64,000 bases of DNA from Acetobacter aceti NBRC 14818 (GTDB lineage: Bacteria; Pseudomonadota; Alphaproteobacteria; Acetobacterales; Acetobacteraceae): NCBI RefSeq assembly GCF_000193495.2, contig NZ_AP023410.1:1-64000 (forward strand), in the 5' to 3' direction. Under the pieces are notes generated by a model. That model saw only the letters and a list, made by a program, of their open reading frames with translations. It was not told the origin of the DNA and ran no database searches. Below are positions 12,306 through 20,806 of the stretch, in pieces (within the stretch, counting starts at the first letter, position 1; each line of letters begins with the position of its first letter). The translations under genes and the position numbers were made by a program.

Positions 12306-13361
12306 TCAAGGAAACCTTTTGTTTTCACGGTTCCGTGATGAATTGGCTGGTCCTTTGAGCCGCACCTGCCATTCCGGCGGATCGGGCTCGTCATTCTGGC
12401 GGAGACGGGCGGCACCGTTTGTGACGGCACGCCATGTGGCCTGCGCCAGAGCCTTCCGACTCGGAAAATCCTCGGGATCGAGAGGTGGGTGCAGCAGCAC
12501 GGTAGCCCGCATGGATTTCCGCTTCACCAGCTGCCAGACGTGGGGACCAAGATCCATGTCGCCATACCAGGAAAATACGGTGCGACGGGCCTTGCCGATG
12601 CGAAACCCGTCGAGTCTGTCATAGACAAGCGAGACGGGCTGGATCAGGGGCGTCATGCCGGGCGGAAAATCCGGTAGCATCTGGGTTGCTTCCGGCTCCC
12701 GCAGGCGTGGCGGCTTCGCTATGGCAAAAAAAGCCGACATGAATGGAAGAACGCGCGAGCCATCGGAGGACGTGCCTTCCGGAAACAGCACGAGATTGTC
12801 GCCATTGGCGAGACGGGACGTCATCTCATCGCGCTCACGGCCAGTCGTATTGCGCTGGCGGCTGACGAAAATGGTGCGACCGATCTTTGAGATCAGTCCC
12901 ATGATCGGCCAATGTTCGATATCGCCCTTGGCCACGAAAACGGAGGGCAGAACTGTGCCGAGAACCGGCACGTCGATCCAGCTCGAATGGTTGGAGATGT
13001 AGATGATCGGCCGCTCACCGCGTGCCCGCGATTTCGGTCCCGTGACACCGCCCGCCCGACGTCCGATGACGTTGATCTTCAGGGACAGCAGACGGCACAG
13101 CACGCCCCAGATCACCCGCGTCCAGCGGATTTTTGTATTGCCGGGCACGAGCAGTAGCACTGCTTCGAACCCGACGGAGAGCGGAACCCATACCGTAATG
13201 GCAAGGAGTCTGCTTACGCCGCGGATGCATGGAAAAAGGCTGTGCTTCGCCTGTTCCCGCTCTTTTGCATCGATTCGGTCCAGTTCGGCTGGGTCGGCCC
13301 GGAACGGAGAACCACGTCTTTTCAGAGGTGCGGAAGTGGAAGGCTTAGCAAAAGCGCGCAT
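12306..13361 (-). CDS. plsC: 1-acyl-sn-glycerol-3-phosphate acyltransferase (PlsC-like)
   Basis: The product is predicted to transfer an acyl group to lysophosphatidic acid to make phosphatidic acid at the inner membrane. The acyltransferase blocks are visible: NHSSWID (NHxxxxD catalytic motif), GRTIFVSRQRN, LVLFPEGTSSDG (block III) and a late MTPLIQPVSLVYD segment. A hydrophobic stretch near residues 50-75 (LLAITVWVPLSVGFEAVLLLV) is the membrane anchor. At 351 residues it is longer than E. coli PlsC because of a basic N-terminal and a longer C-terminal part; related ornithine-lipid acyltransferases cannot be excluded. It is divergent from tamA and about 235 bp upstream of miaB on the same strand. 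Confidence 0.87.
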   Translation of the reverse strand: MRAFAKPSTSAPLKRRGSPFRADPAELDRIDAKEREQAKHSLFPCIRGVSRLLAITVWVPLSVGFEAVLLLVPGNTKIRWTRVIWGVLCRLLSLKINVIGRRAGGVTGPKSRARGERPIIYISNHSSWIDVPVLGTVLPSVFVAKGDIEHWPIMGLISKIGRTIFVSRQRNTTGRERDEMTSRLANGDNLVLFPEGTSSDGSRVLPFMSAFFAIAKPPRLREPEATQMLPDFPPGMTPLIQPVSLVYDRLDGFRIGKARRTVFSWYGDMDLGPHVWQLVKRKSMRATVLLHPPLDPEDFPSRKALAQATWRAVTNGAARLRQNDEPDPPEWQVRLKGPANSSRNRENKRFP

Positions 13362-13534
13362 ATGCCTCTCCGTCCAGGAGGGGAAGAAGGAGTACTGGGT
13401 GCATCCCTCTCCATACCCTCAAATCACGATTTTCGACAACGGACGACAGGCGGACCAAAAAAACGACATAGATCATTATAAAAAGAGTCGGACTCACCTC
13501 GTCGTTCAGGAAAATTCTTGTCATTAAGGGTTTG

Positions 13535-15589
13535 ATGTCCGCCTTCGCAGTCTCCCCGCAAGTCTCCCGTGCACATAAGAAGATGTGCGATCAGGGGGAG
13601 CCCAGCGCCGCACGCTGCCGCCAGCCGCGTGTTGACAGGTCATGGTGGAAAGTCGCGTCTGCTTTCGTGGTTCTTCTGAGCGCAGCGCAACCCACCCTTG
13701 CTGCCAGTGGAGACAGTAAGAAGCAGAAGGAAAAGACGCCGGAGCCGATAGGGCCGACGGTGTCCTATACGACAAAGATCGAACCGACGGGCAATGCGGA
13801 TGTCGACGCTGTCATGACGTCCTCATCCGATCTGTTGAGTCTCCAGAAAACGCGGGCAGTGGGTCCGTTTGCTCTCGCCGGGCGAATCAGAAACGAATAC
13901 AGCCGCCTGAACACGGCGCTGGAGAGTTTCGGCTTTTATGACGGCGAGATCACCATCACGGTGGACCGTCCGAAGAACGCTCAGGTCCCGCCTCAGATGT
14001 CGATGGACGGACAGGATATTGGTCTGCCGCTGTGGCTGGCGTCCATGCCGTCGGGACAGGTGCTCTTCATCAAGGTCACGGCAAAGACCGGGCCACTCTA
14101 CCATGTCGGTTCCGTAAAACTCGTCGAGCCAGACACCAAAAAACCGGTCACTCTTACTGAAAGCCAGCAGAAGGCGTTCGGGATGAAGACGGGAGCGCCT
14201 GCGGTTGCGAGCGATGTCCTGCAGGCCGCCAATCAGCTGAACGATACGCTCAAGGAAGAAGGCCATCCTCTGGCCAAGGTCGATGTGCCGACCGCCTGGC
14301 TTCAGCCGACCTCAAGAACGCTCGACCTGATGTATCCTGTCACCATCGGACCAAAAGCCGATATCGGAAAGATCACGCTGAACGGGCTGGATTACACCAA
14401 TCCCAGATTTGTCCGCAGACGTCTCACGATTGCGCCGGGACAGCTCTACCAGCCTTCCAGAATTGAGGATTCCCGGCAGGATCTGGCCTCTCTCGGGATC
14501 TTTTCGACTGTGGGTGTGAAGGATGCGCCCAAACTTGCACCCGATGGCAGCATGCCGCTGGCTTTCAGTTTCAAGGAAGCCAAGCGTCACACGGTTGGAG
14601 CCGAAGCCGGCTATTCGACCGACCTTGGTGGCCGCGTCGGTGCGTCGTGGACGCATCACAACCTGTTTGGTAACGCCGAACGGCTGAAGCTCACGGCTCT
14701 GGTCACGGGCGTCGGTGGCACGGCCCAGCAGGGGTTCGGCTATGATGTGTATGCTGACCTCTTCAAGCCGGATTTCCCCGGTCGTCGTCAGAACGCCAGT
14801 TTCAGGGTCGAAGGCATCCGGCAGCTTTTCTATTCCTACCGCCAGACAGCCATCATTCTGAGGGGCGGTATCGTCCGCCAGATCAGCAAGCGCTGGAATG
14901 TGTCCTATGGACTGGCGGCAGAGCAGGAAAAGATCGAGCAGTTTGGCGTCACCCGTGACTATTCTCTTATCTTTGCGCCTCTCAGCGCCAACTATGACAA
15001 TACCGATCTGCCTTCGCCTCTTGATCCGGCAACCCACGGCATGCGCGTCTCCCTAAGCGTGACACCCTCGGCGTCCTTCAACCACGGCACCAGCTTCTTC
15101 GCCCTGCTTCAGGCCAACGCCTCGACCTATTTCGATCTTGCAAGGCTGGGGCTGACACAACCGGGCCGAAGTGTGTTCGCGTTCAGGGGAATTGTCGGCA
15201 GCGTGCAAGGGGCGTCCACATACGACATTCCACCCGATCAGCGGCTCTATGGCGGTGGCACGGCGACCATCCGCGGTTTCCGGTATCAGGGCGTCGGACC
15301 ACAGTTTCCCAATTCCAAATATGCGATCGGCGGCACATCGCTGGATGCCGGAACAGTCGAGTTCCGTCAGCGGTTTTTCAAGAGCTGGGGTGCAGCGGCT
15401 TTCATGGACGCGGGACAGGTGGGGTCGAGCAGCGCGCCCTTTACCGGCAAGGTGCGCGTCGGTGCGGGTGCGGGAGCGCGGTATTTCACACCCATCGGCC
15501 CCGTGCGTCTCGATATCGCTGTGCCGCTTAACCGCCAGCCACGCGGCGACAAGTGGGAACTCTATATCGGTCTCGGAGAAACCTTCTGA
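13535..15589 (+). CDS. tamA: Translocation and assembly module TamA (Omp85 family)
   Basis: TamA is an outer-membrane 16-strand barrel that with TamB inserts some outer-membrane proteins and supports lipid transport. The 684-residue protein has a signal-like segment (SAFVVLLSAAQPTLAA), POTRA domains (about residues 75-300, e.g. GKITLNGLDYTNPRFVRRRL) and a C-terminal bacterial surface antigen barrel. The late-barrel motif is IRGFRYQGVGP, and the protein ends in an aromatic residue (GLGETF), as outer-membrane proteins usually do. The ATG at 13535 has a TAAGGG ribosome site five bases upstream and is preferred to the TTG at 13532. The stop overlaps the tamB start. Confidence 0.92.
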   Translation: MSAFAVSPQVSRAHKKMCDQGEPSAARCRQPRVDRSWWKVASAFVVLLSAAQPTLAASGDSKKQKEKTPEPIGPTVSYTTKIEPTGNADVDAVMTSSSDLLSLQKTRAVGPFALAGRIRNEYSRLNTALESFGFYDGEITITVDRPKNAQVPPQMSMDGQDIGLPLWLASMPSGQVLFIKVTAKTGPLYHVGSVKLVEPDTKKPVTLTESQQKAFGMKTGAPAVASDVLQAANQLNDTLKEEGHPLAKVDVPTAWLQPTSRTLDLMYPVTIGPKADIGKITLNGLDYTNPRFVRRRLTIAPGQLYQPSRIEDSRQDLASLGIFSTVGVKDAPKLAPDGSMPLAFSFKEAKRHTVGAEAGYSTDLGGRVGASWTHHNLFGNAERLKLTALVTGVGGTAQQGFGYDVYADLFKPDFPGRRQNASFRVEGIRQLFYSYRQTAIILRGGIVRQISKRWNVSYGLAAEQEKIEQFGVTRDYSLIFAPLSANYDNTDLPSPLDPATHGMRVSLSVTPSASFNHGTSFFALLQANASTYFDLARLGLTQPGRSVFAFRGIVGSVQGASTYDIPPDQRLYGGGTATIRGFRYQGVGPQFPNSKYAIGGTSLDAGTVEFRQRFFKSWGAAAFMDAGQVGSSSAPFTGKVRVGAGAGARYFTPIGPVRLDIAVPLNRQPRGDKWELYIGLGETF

Positions 15590-18500
15590 TGTCCGATACG
15601 ACACCTGATGCTCCCCCTAAGCCGCGTCGTTCCCTTGGTCGCCGTATTGCCAGAGGAAGCGGGATTGCCGCCGCCTCGGTCGCAGGGCTCGCCGTGCTGG
15701 TCGTCGGTGTTGTGCTTGTCGGTGCGAATATTGATCCGGGACGTCACTTCATTGAACGGGAAGCGGCCTCGCTGACGGGTAATACCGTTGTTGTGACGGG
15801 CCTGAGCGGACGCTTTCCAGACGCCCTGAAAATCGCGCATATCGAGTTGCGGGATACAAAAGGCGTCTGGCTCACCATCGAGAATCTGCGTCTCGACTGG
15901 TCGCCGCTCCGCATGGTCGGCCGCACGGTGCATGTTGATCTGCTCAGCTGCGACCGGCTGGCCCTGCCGCGTCTGCCGGTCAGTGACAGCTCCAAACCGG
16001 CGACGCCCTCCAGCGGTCCTACAAAGACCGGTCTCGGGATCGACATCAGGGCGGTGGACGCCAAACGGATCGAGATTGGCGCCCCCGTCGCTGGACTGTC
16101 GGCAGCCTTCTCCCTGCAGGGTCATGCCGCCGCCCCGGAACTGGATGCGCTGATCAACGGACTGTCCCTCAAGGATCTTCCGAAGGCCGATATTCTGGTT
16201 GATCTGAAACGCCTCGATGCAGACGGGGCATTGAAGGTTGCGGCCAAAACCCAGTCACGGGCCCTGACGCTCGACCTGACCGCGCAGGACGGCAAGGACG
16301 GCATCGTTGCGGGGCTGAGCAAGATGCCGGAGGTCACGCCCGTTTCCCTGACCCTGCATCTGGCCGGCCCCACGGAGGCCGCCGCCCTCGATTTCGGCGC
16401 GCAGGCGGGAAGCATCACCAGCACGGTGAAGGGCAAGCTCAACCTCGTCGCCAATACGGCTGATGTTGCCGCCGCTCTCAATGCGCCCGCCATGTCGCTC
16501 AGCAATAGCATCGGCTGGCAGTCCATCGCCCTCGCTGCAAAATTGAGTGGTCCCTATACCGCGCCCGCCGGAACCGGAACGCTGTCCGTGAAGCAGCTTG
16601 CGGCAGGTGACGCGCAGGTCGGGGCGCTTGATGTGAATTTCGACGGGATGGGGCAGGGCGAGACGCTCGATCAGCTGCATCTGCATGCGACGGCGTCCGG
16701 ACTGCGCATTCCCGGCAGTTCTCCGACCTTGCTGGCCAGCGCGCCCTTGCAGCTGGACGCCAGATACGCTCCCAACAATCCGACAGCGCCGGTTATGCTG
16801 GCGTTGACGCACCCACTGCTTCAGCTCAACGCACAGTCCGACACGAAGCCCGCCATCAAGGGCAATGCGACCCTGAATCTGCCTGATCTCGCTCCTCTCG
16901 CGGCAGTGGGTGGGCAGAAGCTGGAAGGTCATGCCGACCTTGCCGCCAACTTCGCGTTACCGGAAGCCTCCGGTGACACCACGACAGTTGCTCTGACCGG
17001 TAATATTGCCGCCCTCAAAGGGCTGGAACAGGCGGTCGGTCTGATCGGCCCGACCGGCAAGCTGGCGGCTCACGCGACCCTCACCAAAAAGGATGACGGA
17101 CAGACCGTTCATCTCGATACGTTCACTCTCGATGGACGCACGCTGCATCTCACGGCGAACGCCACAGCGAACACAAAGGACAGCAAGACCACGCTGGATG
17201 CCGCGCAGGCCAGCCTGTCGCTGACAGATCTGTCAGCAGCGGCAAAGATGCTGCGTGGCACAGCGAAACTTGATCTCGACGCCTCCGGTCCAACGGATGA
17301 TCTTTCAGCAAAGGCGCATCTCGCCAGCGATTTCGGCACGGCCACGATGCCGCGTGGACCGATCACGCTCGACCTTGACGCCGACCACCTGCCTTCCGCG
17401 CCAACAGCGCATCTGACGGCGGGAGGAACGCTCGATAAAGCGCCTCTGAAAGCGGACCTTTCCGCAACGCAGGACAAGGACGGCAATCGCACTCTGAAAA
17501 TCACCAAGCTGGACTGGAACAGCGTGCATGGAGATGGCGCGCTGGAACTGCCCTCCAAACGCAAGATCCCGCTCGGCACGTTTGATCTGAAAGTCGCCAG
17601 ACTGGCAGATCTGAAGAACCTGATCGGCCAACCTGTCAGCGGCACCCTTGCGGCCTCGCTGAAAAGCACGGCGGCGACTGACAACAGCCCGCTGAAAGCT
17701 GCGATCAACGTCACCGGCGATGTGGCGATGTCCCCTTACCGTATCGGAGCGCTGAAGCTGACCGGGTTCGTCAATGATCCCGAAGGCTCGCCCAGCGCGG
17801 ACCTGTCCCTGCAACTCGACAAGGTTGCAGCGCCCTCCATTGCAGGTGGCCTGCGGGCGACGGTCAAGGGACCGCAAAACGCGATTGCTGTTGATGCAAA
17901 CGGAAAGTTCTCTGAGCTGTATGGTGCTCCGGCCGCCCTTGATCTGGCGGCTGTGGCCAATCTTCCGGAACAGAGCGTGCGCGTCAGCCGTCTGACGGCG
18001 AACGCCAAGGGCGAATCCCTAAAACTTGAAGCGCCTGTCAAGGTTTCTTACGGCAAGACATTGGGTGTTGACCGCCTTCGCGCCACGGTCGCGCCTCCGG
18101 GCGTGGCTCCGGCCAGCATCGATATTGCCGGCACAGCCAAACCCGCGCTGAATCTGACAGCAACAATCAGGAACGTGACACCTGCGTTGGCCAAGCCTTT
18201 CGCGCCAATGCTGCACGCAACCGGCACCCTGTCCGCCGACGCCAAGGTGACGGGAACGCTCGGGGCTCCCCGCGGCTCTGTGCGTCTCGACGGGCATGGT
18301 CTGCGGATGCTGTCAGGTGACGCGGCTTCGCTGCCGCCTGCTGAAATCGCGGCAACAGCCGATCTGGCAGGCGCGACCGCACGCCTGAACGCCCATGCCA
18401 GCGCCGGTCCGAAGGTCAATCTGTCAGCGGACGGTACCGTGCCGACATCCAGCACCGGGCCGATTAATCTGCACACGCGCGGCAATCTGGATCTGTCCCT

Positions 18501-19782
18501 CGCCAACGCCATGCTGGGCGCAAGCGGACGGCAGGCGCTGGGGATGGTCAATTTCGACATGACCGTAGGTGGCACCGCTGCCCATCCGGCAGCGCGTGGT
18601 TCACTGACGTTGCACAAGGGCGATATTCAGGACTTCTCGCAGGGGCTGCATCTTTCGGATATCGAAGCTAATGTGCTTGCTGAGAATGATCGATTGGTCA
18701 TCCAGTCCTTCACCGCGCAGGCAGGCAAGGGCACGATGGCCCTGAACGGCACGGTTGGCGTGTTCGCGCCCGGTATGCCGGTCGATCTGCATCTCACCGC
18801 GAACAAAGCACAGCCGATTGCCAGTGATCTCCTGACGGCCCTCATGGATGCCGACATTAACGTCAAGGGGCAGGCCGACACGCGCATCGACGTTGTGGGA
18901 AACGTCAAGTTGCCGCATGTAGAAATCAATATTCCCAACTCCATGCCGAGTTCGGTCGCCACGCTGAACGTGATCCGTCCCGGCGACAAGCCACCGGAGA
19001 CCGACAAGAAAGCCACGGAACGCGTTATCGGTCTGGACCTGAAACTGAATTCGCCGGGTGAGTTCTTTGTGCGTGGTCACGGTCTGGATGCGGAAATGGC
19101 CGGACTGCTCAGCGTGAAGGGAACGGCGGCGCAGCCGATTGTGGAAGGCGGCTTCAACATGAAGCGCGGCCTGTTCAGTCTTGGTGGTATTACGCTGAAC
19201 TTTACAAAAGGTCGTGTTGGGTTTGACGGCACGGGCGTGACTCACAAACTCGACCCGACGCTGGACTTTGTCGCGGAGCGTAGTGTCAGCGGCCAGACGG
19301 CCATGCTGAAGGTAGGCGGTTACGCCAGCGATCCGAAGATCACCTTTGAATCCATTCCGTCCCTGCCACAGGATCAGATTCTGGCGATGCTTCTGTTCGG
19401 AACGGACTCGCATTCGCTGTCCACCACGCAGATGGCCGAACTTGGCGCGGCTCTGGCGACCATCGCGGGCGGCGCTGGCTTTGACCCACTCGGAACCGTC
19501 CGCAAAACCCTCGGTCTGGATCGTCTCGCCATCGGTGGCGGTTCAGGCGTCGGCAATGGCGGCGCCAGTGTCGAGGCAGGCAAGTATGTAATGAAAGGCG
19601 TCTATGTCGGCGCCAAGCAGGCGACCTCCGGCAGCGGCACGCAGGCGCAGGTGCAGGTCGATCTGACCAAGCACCTGAAACTCAATACAACAGTCGGCAC
19701 AGGCGGAAACGTGACGGGCTTTACGACGCCAGAGAATGATCCGGGGAGTAGTGTGGGGGTGTTGTGGCAGTATCGGTATTGA
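15589..19782 (+). CDS. tamB: Translocation and assembly module subunit TamB
   Basis: TamB is an inner-membrane-anchored AsmA-like protein spanning the periplasm as a long beta-taco and partnering TamA. The 1397-residue product has one N-terminal membrane helix (about residues 27-50, GIAAASVAGLAVLVVGVVLV), a very long repetitive Ala/Leu/Thr-rich beta region, and the C-terminal TamB/DUF490 domain (LKLNSPGEFFVRGHGLDAE, LLFGTDSHSLSTTQMAELG, ending VGVLWQYRY). The ATG at 15589 overlaps the tamA stop as TGATG, showing translational coupling. Length and order match the family. Confidence 0.93.
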   Translation: MSDTTPDAPPKPRRSLGRRIARGSGIAAASVAGLAVLVVGVVLVGANIDPGRHFIEREAASLTGNTVVVTGLSGRFPDALKIAHIELRDTKGVWLTIENLRLDWSPLRMVGRTVHVDLLSCDRLALPRLPVSDSSKPATPSSGPTKTGLGIDIRAVDAKRIEIGAPVAGLSAAFSLQGHAAAPELDALINGLSLKDLPKADILVDLKRLDADGALKVAAKTQSRALTLDLTAQDGKDGIVAGLSKMPEVTPVSLTLHLAGPTEAAALDFGAQAGSITSTVKGKLNLVANTADVAAALNAPAMSLSNSIGWQSIALAAKLSGPYTAPAGTGTLSVKQLAAGDAQVGALDVNFDGMGQGETLDQLHLHATASGLRIPGSSPTLLASAPLQLDARYAPNNPTAPVMLALTHPLLQLNAQSDTKPAIKGNATLNLPDLAPLAAVGGQKLEGHADLAANFALPEASGDTTTVALTGNIAALKGLEQAVGLIGPTGKLAAHATLTKKDDGQTVHLDTFTLDGRTLHLTANATANTKDSKTTLDAAQASLSLTDLSAAAKMLRGTAKLDLDASGPTDDLSAKAHLASDFGTATMPRGPITLDLDADHLPSAPTAHLTAGGTLDKAPLKADLSATQDKDGNRTLKITKLDWNSVHGDGALELPSKRKIPLGTFDLKVARLADLKNLIGQPVSGTLAASLKSTAATDNSPLKAAINVTGDVAMSPYRIGALKLTGFVNDPEGSPSADLSLQLDKVAAPSIAGGLRATVKGPQNAIAVDANGKFSELYGAPAALDLAAVANLPEQSVRVSRLTANAKGESLKLEAPVKVSYGKTLGVDRLRATVAPPGVAPASIDIAGTAKPALNLTATIRNVTPALAKPFAPMLHATGTLSADAKVTGTLGAPRGSVRLDGHGLRMLSGDAASLPPAEIAATADLAGATARLNAHASAGPKVNLSADGTVPTSSTGPINLHTRGNLDLSLANAMLGASGRQALGMVNFDMTVGGTAAHPAARGSLTLHKGDIQDFSQGLHLSDIEANVLAENDRLVIQSFTAQAGKGTMALNGTVGVFAPGMPVDLHLTANKAQPIASDLLTALMDADINVKGQADTRIDVVGNVKLPHVEINIPNSMPSSVATLNVIRPGDKPPETDKKATERVIGLDLKLNSPGEFFVRGHGLDAEMAGLLSVKGTAAQPIVEGGFNMKRGLFSLGGITLNFTKGRVGFDGTGVTHKLDPTLDFVAERSVSGQTAMLKVGGYASDPKITFESIPSLPQDQILAMLLFGTDSHSLSTTQMAELGAALATIAGGAGFDPLGTVRKTLGLDRLAIGGGSGVGNGGASVEAGKYVMKGVYVGAKQATSGSGTQAQVQVDLTKHLKLNTTVGTGGNVTGFTTPENDPGSSVGVLWQYRY

Positions 19783-19963
19783 GGAGGATGTCTGCTTTGC
19801 GGGGTGAGCGGAATGTCTGCTTCAACAACGAACGTCCAATGCGTCGCCGAAATATTGGACAAAATTCCTGGATGATTTATTGCTGGACAGCGAACCATAT
19901 CTGTGCGCACAATGCGCACGTCGAGAGCAAAAAAGCTCAGGCAATCGAGAGGAGTAACTTTTG
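19783..19963 (+). promoter_or_regulatory. Upstream region of the HTH gene with inverted repeats
   Basis: This 181-bp gap contains GTCCAAT (19834-19840) facing ATTGGAC (19854-19860) and the stronger palindrome at 19903-19919. A ten-base direct repeat ATGTCTGCTT occurs at 19788 and 19813. A good ribosome site (AGAGGAG, ending near 19954) precedes the ATG at 19964. No terminator for tamB is evident. Confidence 0.4.
19903..19919. promoter_or_regulatory. Candidate operator palindrome
   Basis: GTGCGCA-CAA-TGCGCAC is a perfect 7-bp inverted repeat around a 3-bp centre, 45 bp upstream of the HTH gene start. Its size, symmetry and position fit an autoregulatory site for a small HTH repressor. The link to that protein is inference. 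Confidence 0.4.
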
Positions 19964-20611
19964 ATGATGACAAAACAGGAATTCGCTGAAGCGCTCACGG
20001 CTCTTCATTGGTCACAGCGTGGTCTGGCAGAGATTTTAAACACTCATCCGACAACTGTCCGTCGATGGGCAAATGGACAGCAGGATCTACCTGATGCGGT
20101 TACGCAATGGTTAAATGAACTCAAACGAGTTCTCGTCGAGAAGCCCCGCCCAAGCGGATGGGAAATACCCAATAACAGTGTTGAAAATGATGATTTTTTG
20201 ACTGCGGTAATTCCTAAATATACCGAATCTTTGGTGGGATGGTTTAAATTTGTATCACGAAAAAACGGATTACATGTTCATGATTTTCCGGAAATTTCCG
20301 ACGTAGTTCTTCGCATAGAAAATTCCAAAAATAGCATTCTTGAATTAAGTCACCCACATGTCGACTCTGAAAAACGCATCGCAACTTATTGGTTGAAACC
20401 TCCATTGAGTAATTCTCATGGTTCATCATGTATTATTCTGCGACCTGAAGGCGCTTCATTAAATTGGTATGAATGGGTATTGAGGACGGTTGATGCCGAC
20501 GGCGATACAGATGAACAAGACAGGGTTTGCGACTATTTTTTACCCCCCGAAAAACGAAGAGAATATCTCATTAATTTCATTAATGAGATATTCTCTGTGA
20601 ATGGGATATAA
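19964..20611 (+). CDS. Helix-turn-helix protein in an AT-rich islet
   Basis: The 215-residue product begins with an XRE/Cro-like helix-turn-helix (WSQRGLAEILNTHPTTVRRW, about residues 16-35), so it probably binds DNA. The remaining 150 residues (GWFKFVSRKNGLHVHDFPE..., DYFLPPEKRREYLINFINE) form a domain I do not recognise, with no membrane segment. The ATG at 19964 has an AGGAG site nine bases upstream; TTG 19961 and ATG 19967 are alternatives. Its codons are markedly more AT-rich than those of tamB and dld on either side, which suggests acquisition by transfer. No integrase or toxin partner is next to it. A phage-type repressor or orphan antitoxin are possible identities, unproven. Confidence 0.7.
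   Translation: MMTKQEFAEALTALHWSQRGLAEILNTHPTTVRRWANGQQDLPDAVTQWLNELKRVLVEKPRPSGWEIPNNSVENDDFLTAVIPKYTESLVGWFKFVSRKNGLHVHDFPEISDVVLRIENSKNSILELSHPHVDSEKRIATYWLKPPLSNSHGSSCIILRPEGASLNWYEWVLRTVDADGDTDEQDRVCDYFLPPEKRREYLINFINEIFSVNGI
20558..20596. repeat. Perfect 18-bp hairpin inside the 3' end of the HTH gene
   Basis: AGAGAATATCTCATTAAT (20558-20575) and its exact reverse complement (20579-20596) flank the 3-nt loop TTC. The hairpin lies wholly within the last codons of the HTH gene. It has no following T-run, so it may act in mRNA stabilisation or weak bidirectional termination towards dld. Confidence 0.75.
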
Positions 20612-20652
20612 TCTCGAGGTTATATGCGATCAGGCAACCTTTACTGATCGCA
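20606..20652. repeat. Two further inverted repeats between the HTH gene and dld
   Basis: ATATAATCTCGAGGTTATAT (20606-20625) is a near-perfect 20-bp palindrome with one T-G mismatch. TGCGATCAG (20625-20633) pairs with CTGATCGCA (20644-20652) around a 10-nt loop. With the preceding hairpin they make three inverted repeats in 95 bp between convergent genes. The remaining DNA up to dld (20653-20806) is AT-rich and holds no gene I can see. Confidence 0.6.
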
Positions 20653-20806
20653 GTCTACAAATTATCTAAAAATAGTTCATTTATACTTAATATGTTTAGT
20701 TTCAAGAGAGGATGAGACTGCCCTTGAAGGGCCATATAAGGCCGTCCGAATGGCTGGAATGTGTGGGCGAAAGCTGACGCTCTCGCCCCATTACATTCCA
20801 CCAGCC

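Noticed and set aside
20597..20634. Possible dif/XerCD-like site around the CTCGAG palindrome
   Set aside because: The spacing between TATAA and TTATA halves is eight rather than six bases, the outer arms do not match XerC/XerD consensus, and a chromosomal dif would be expected far from dnaA.
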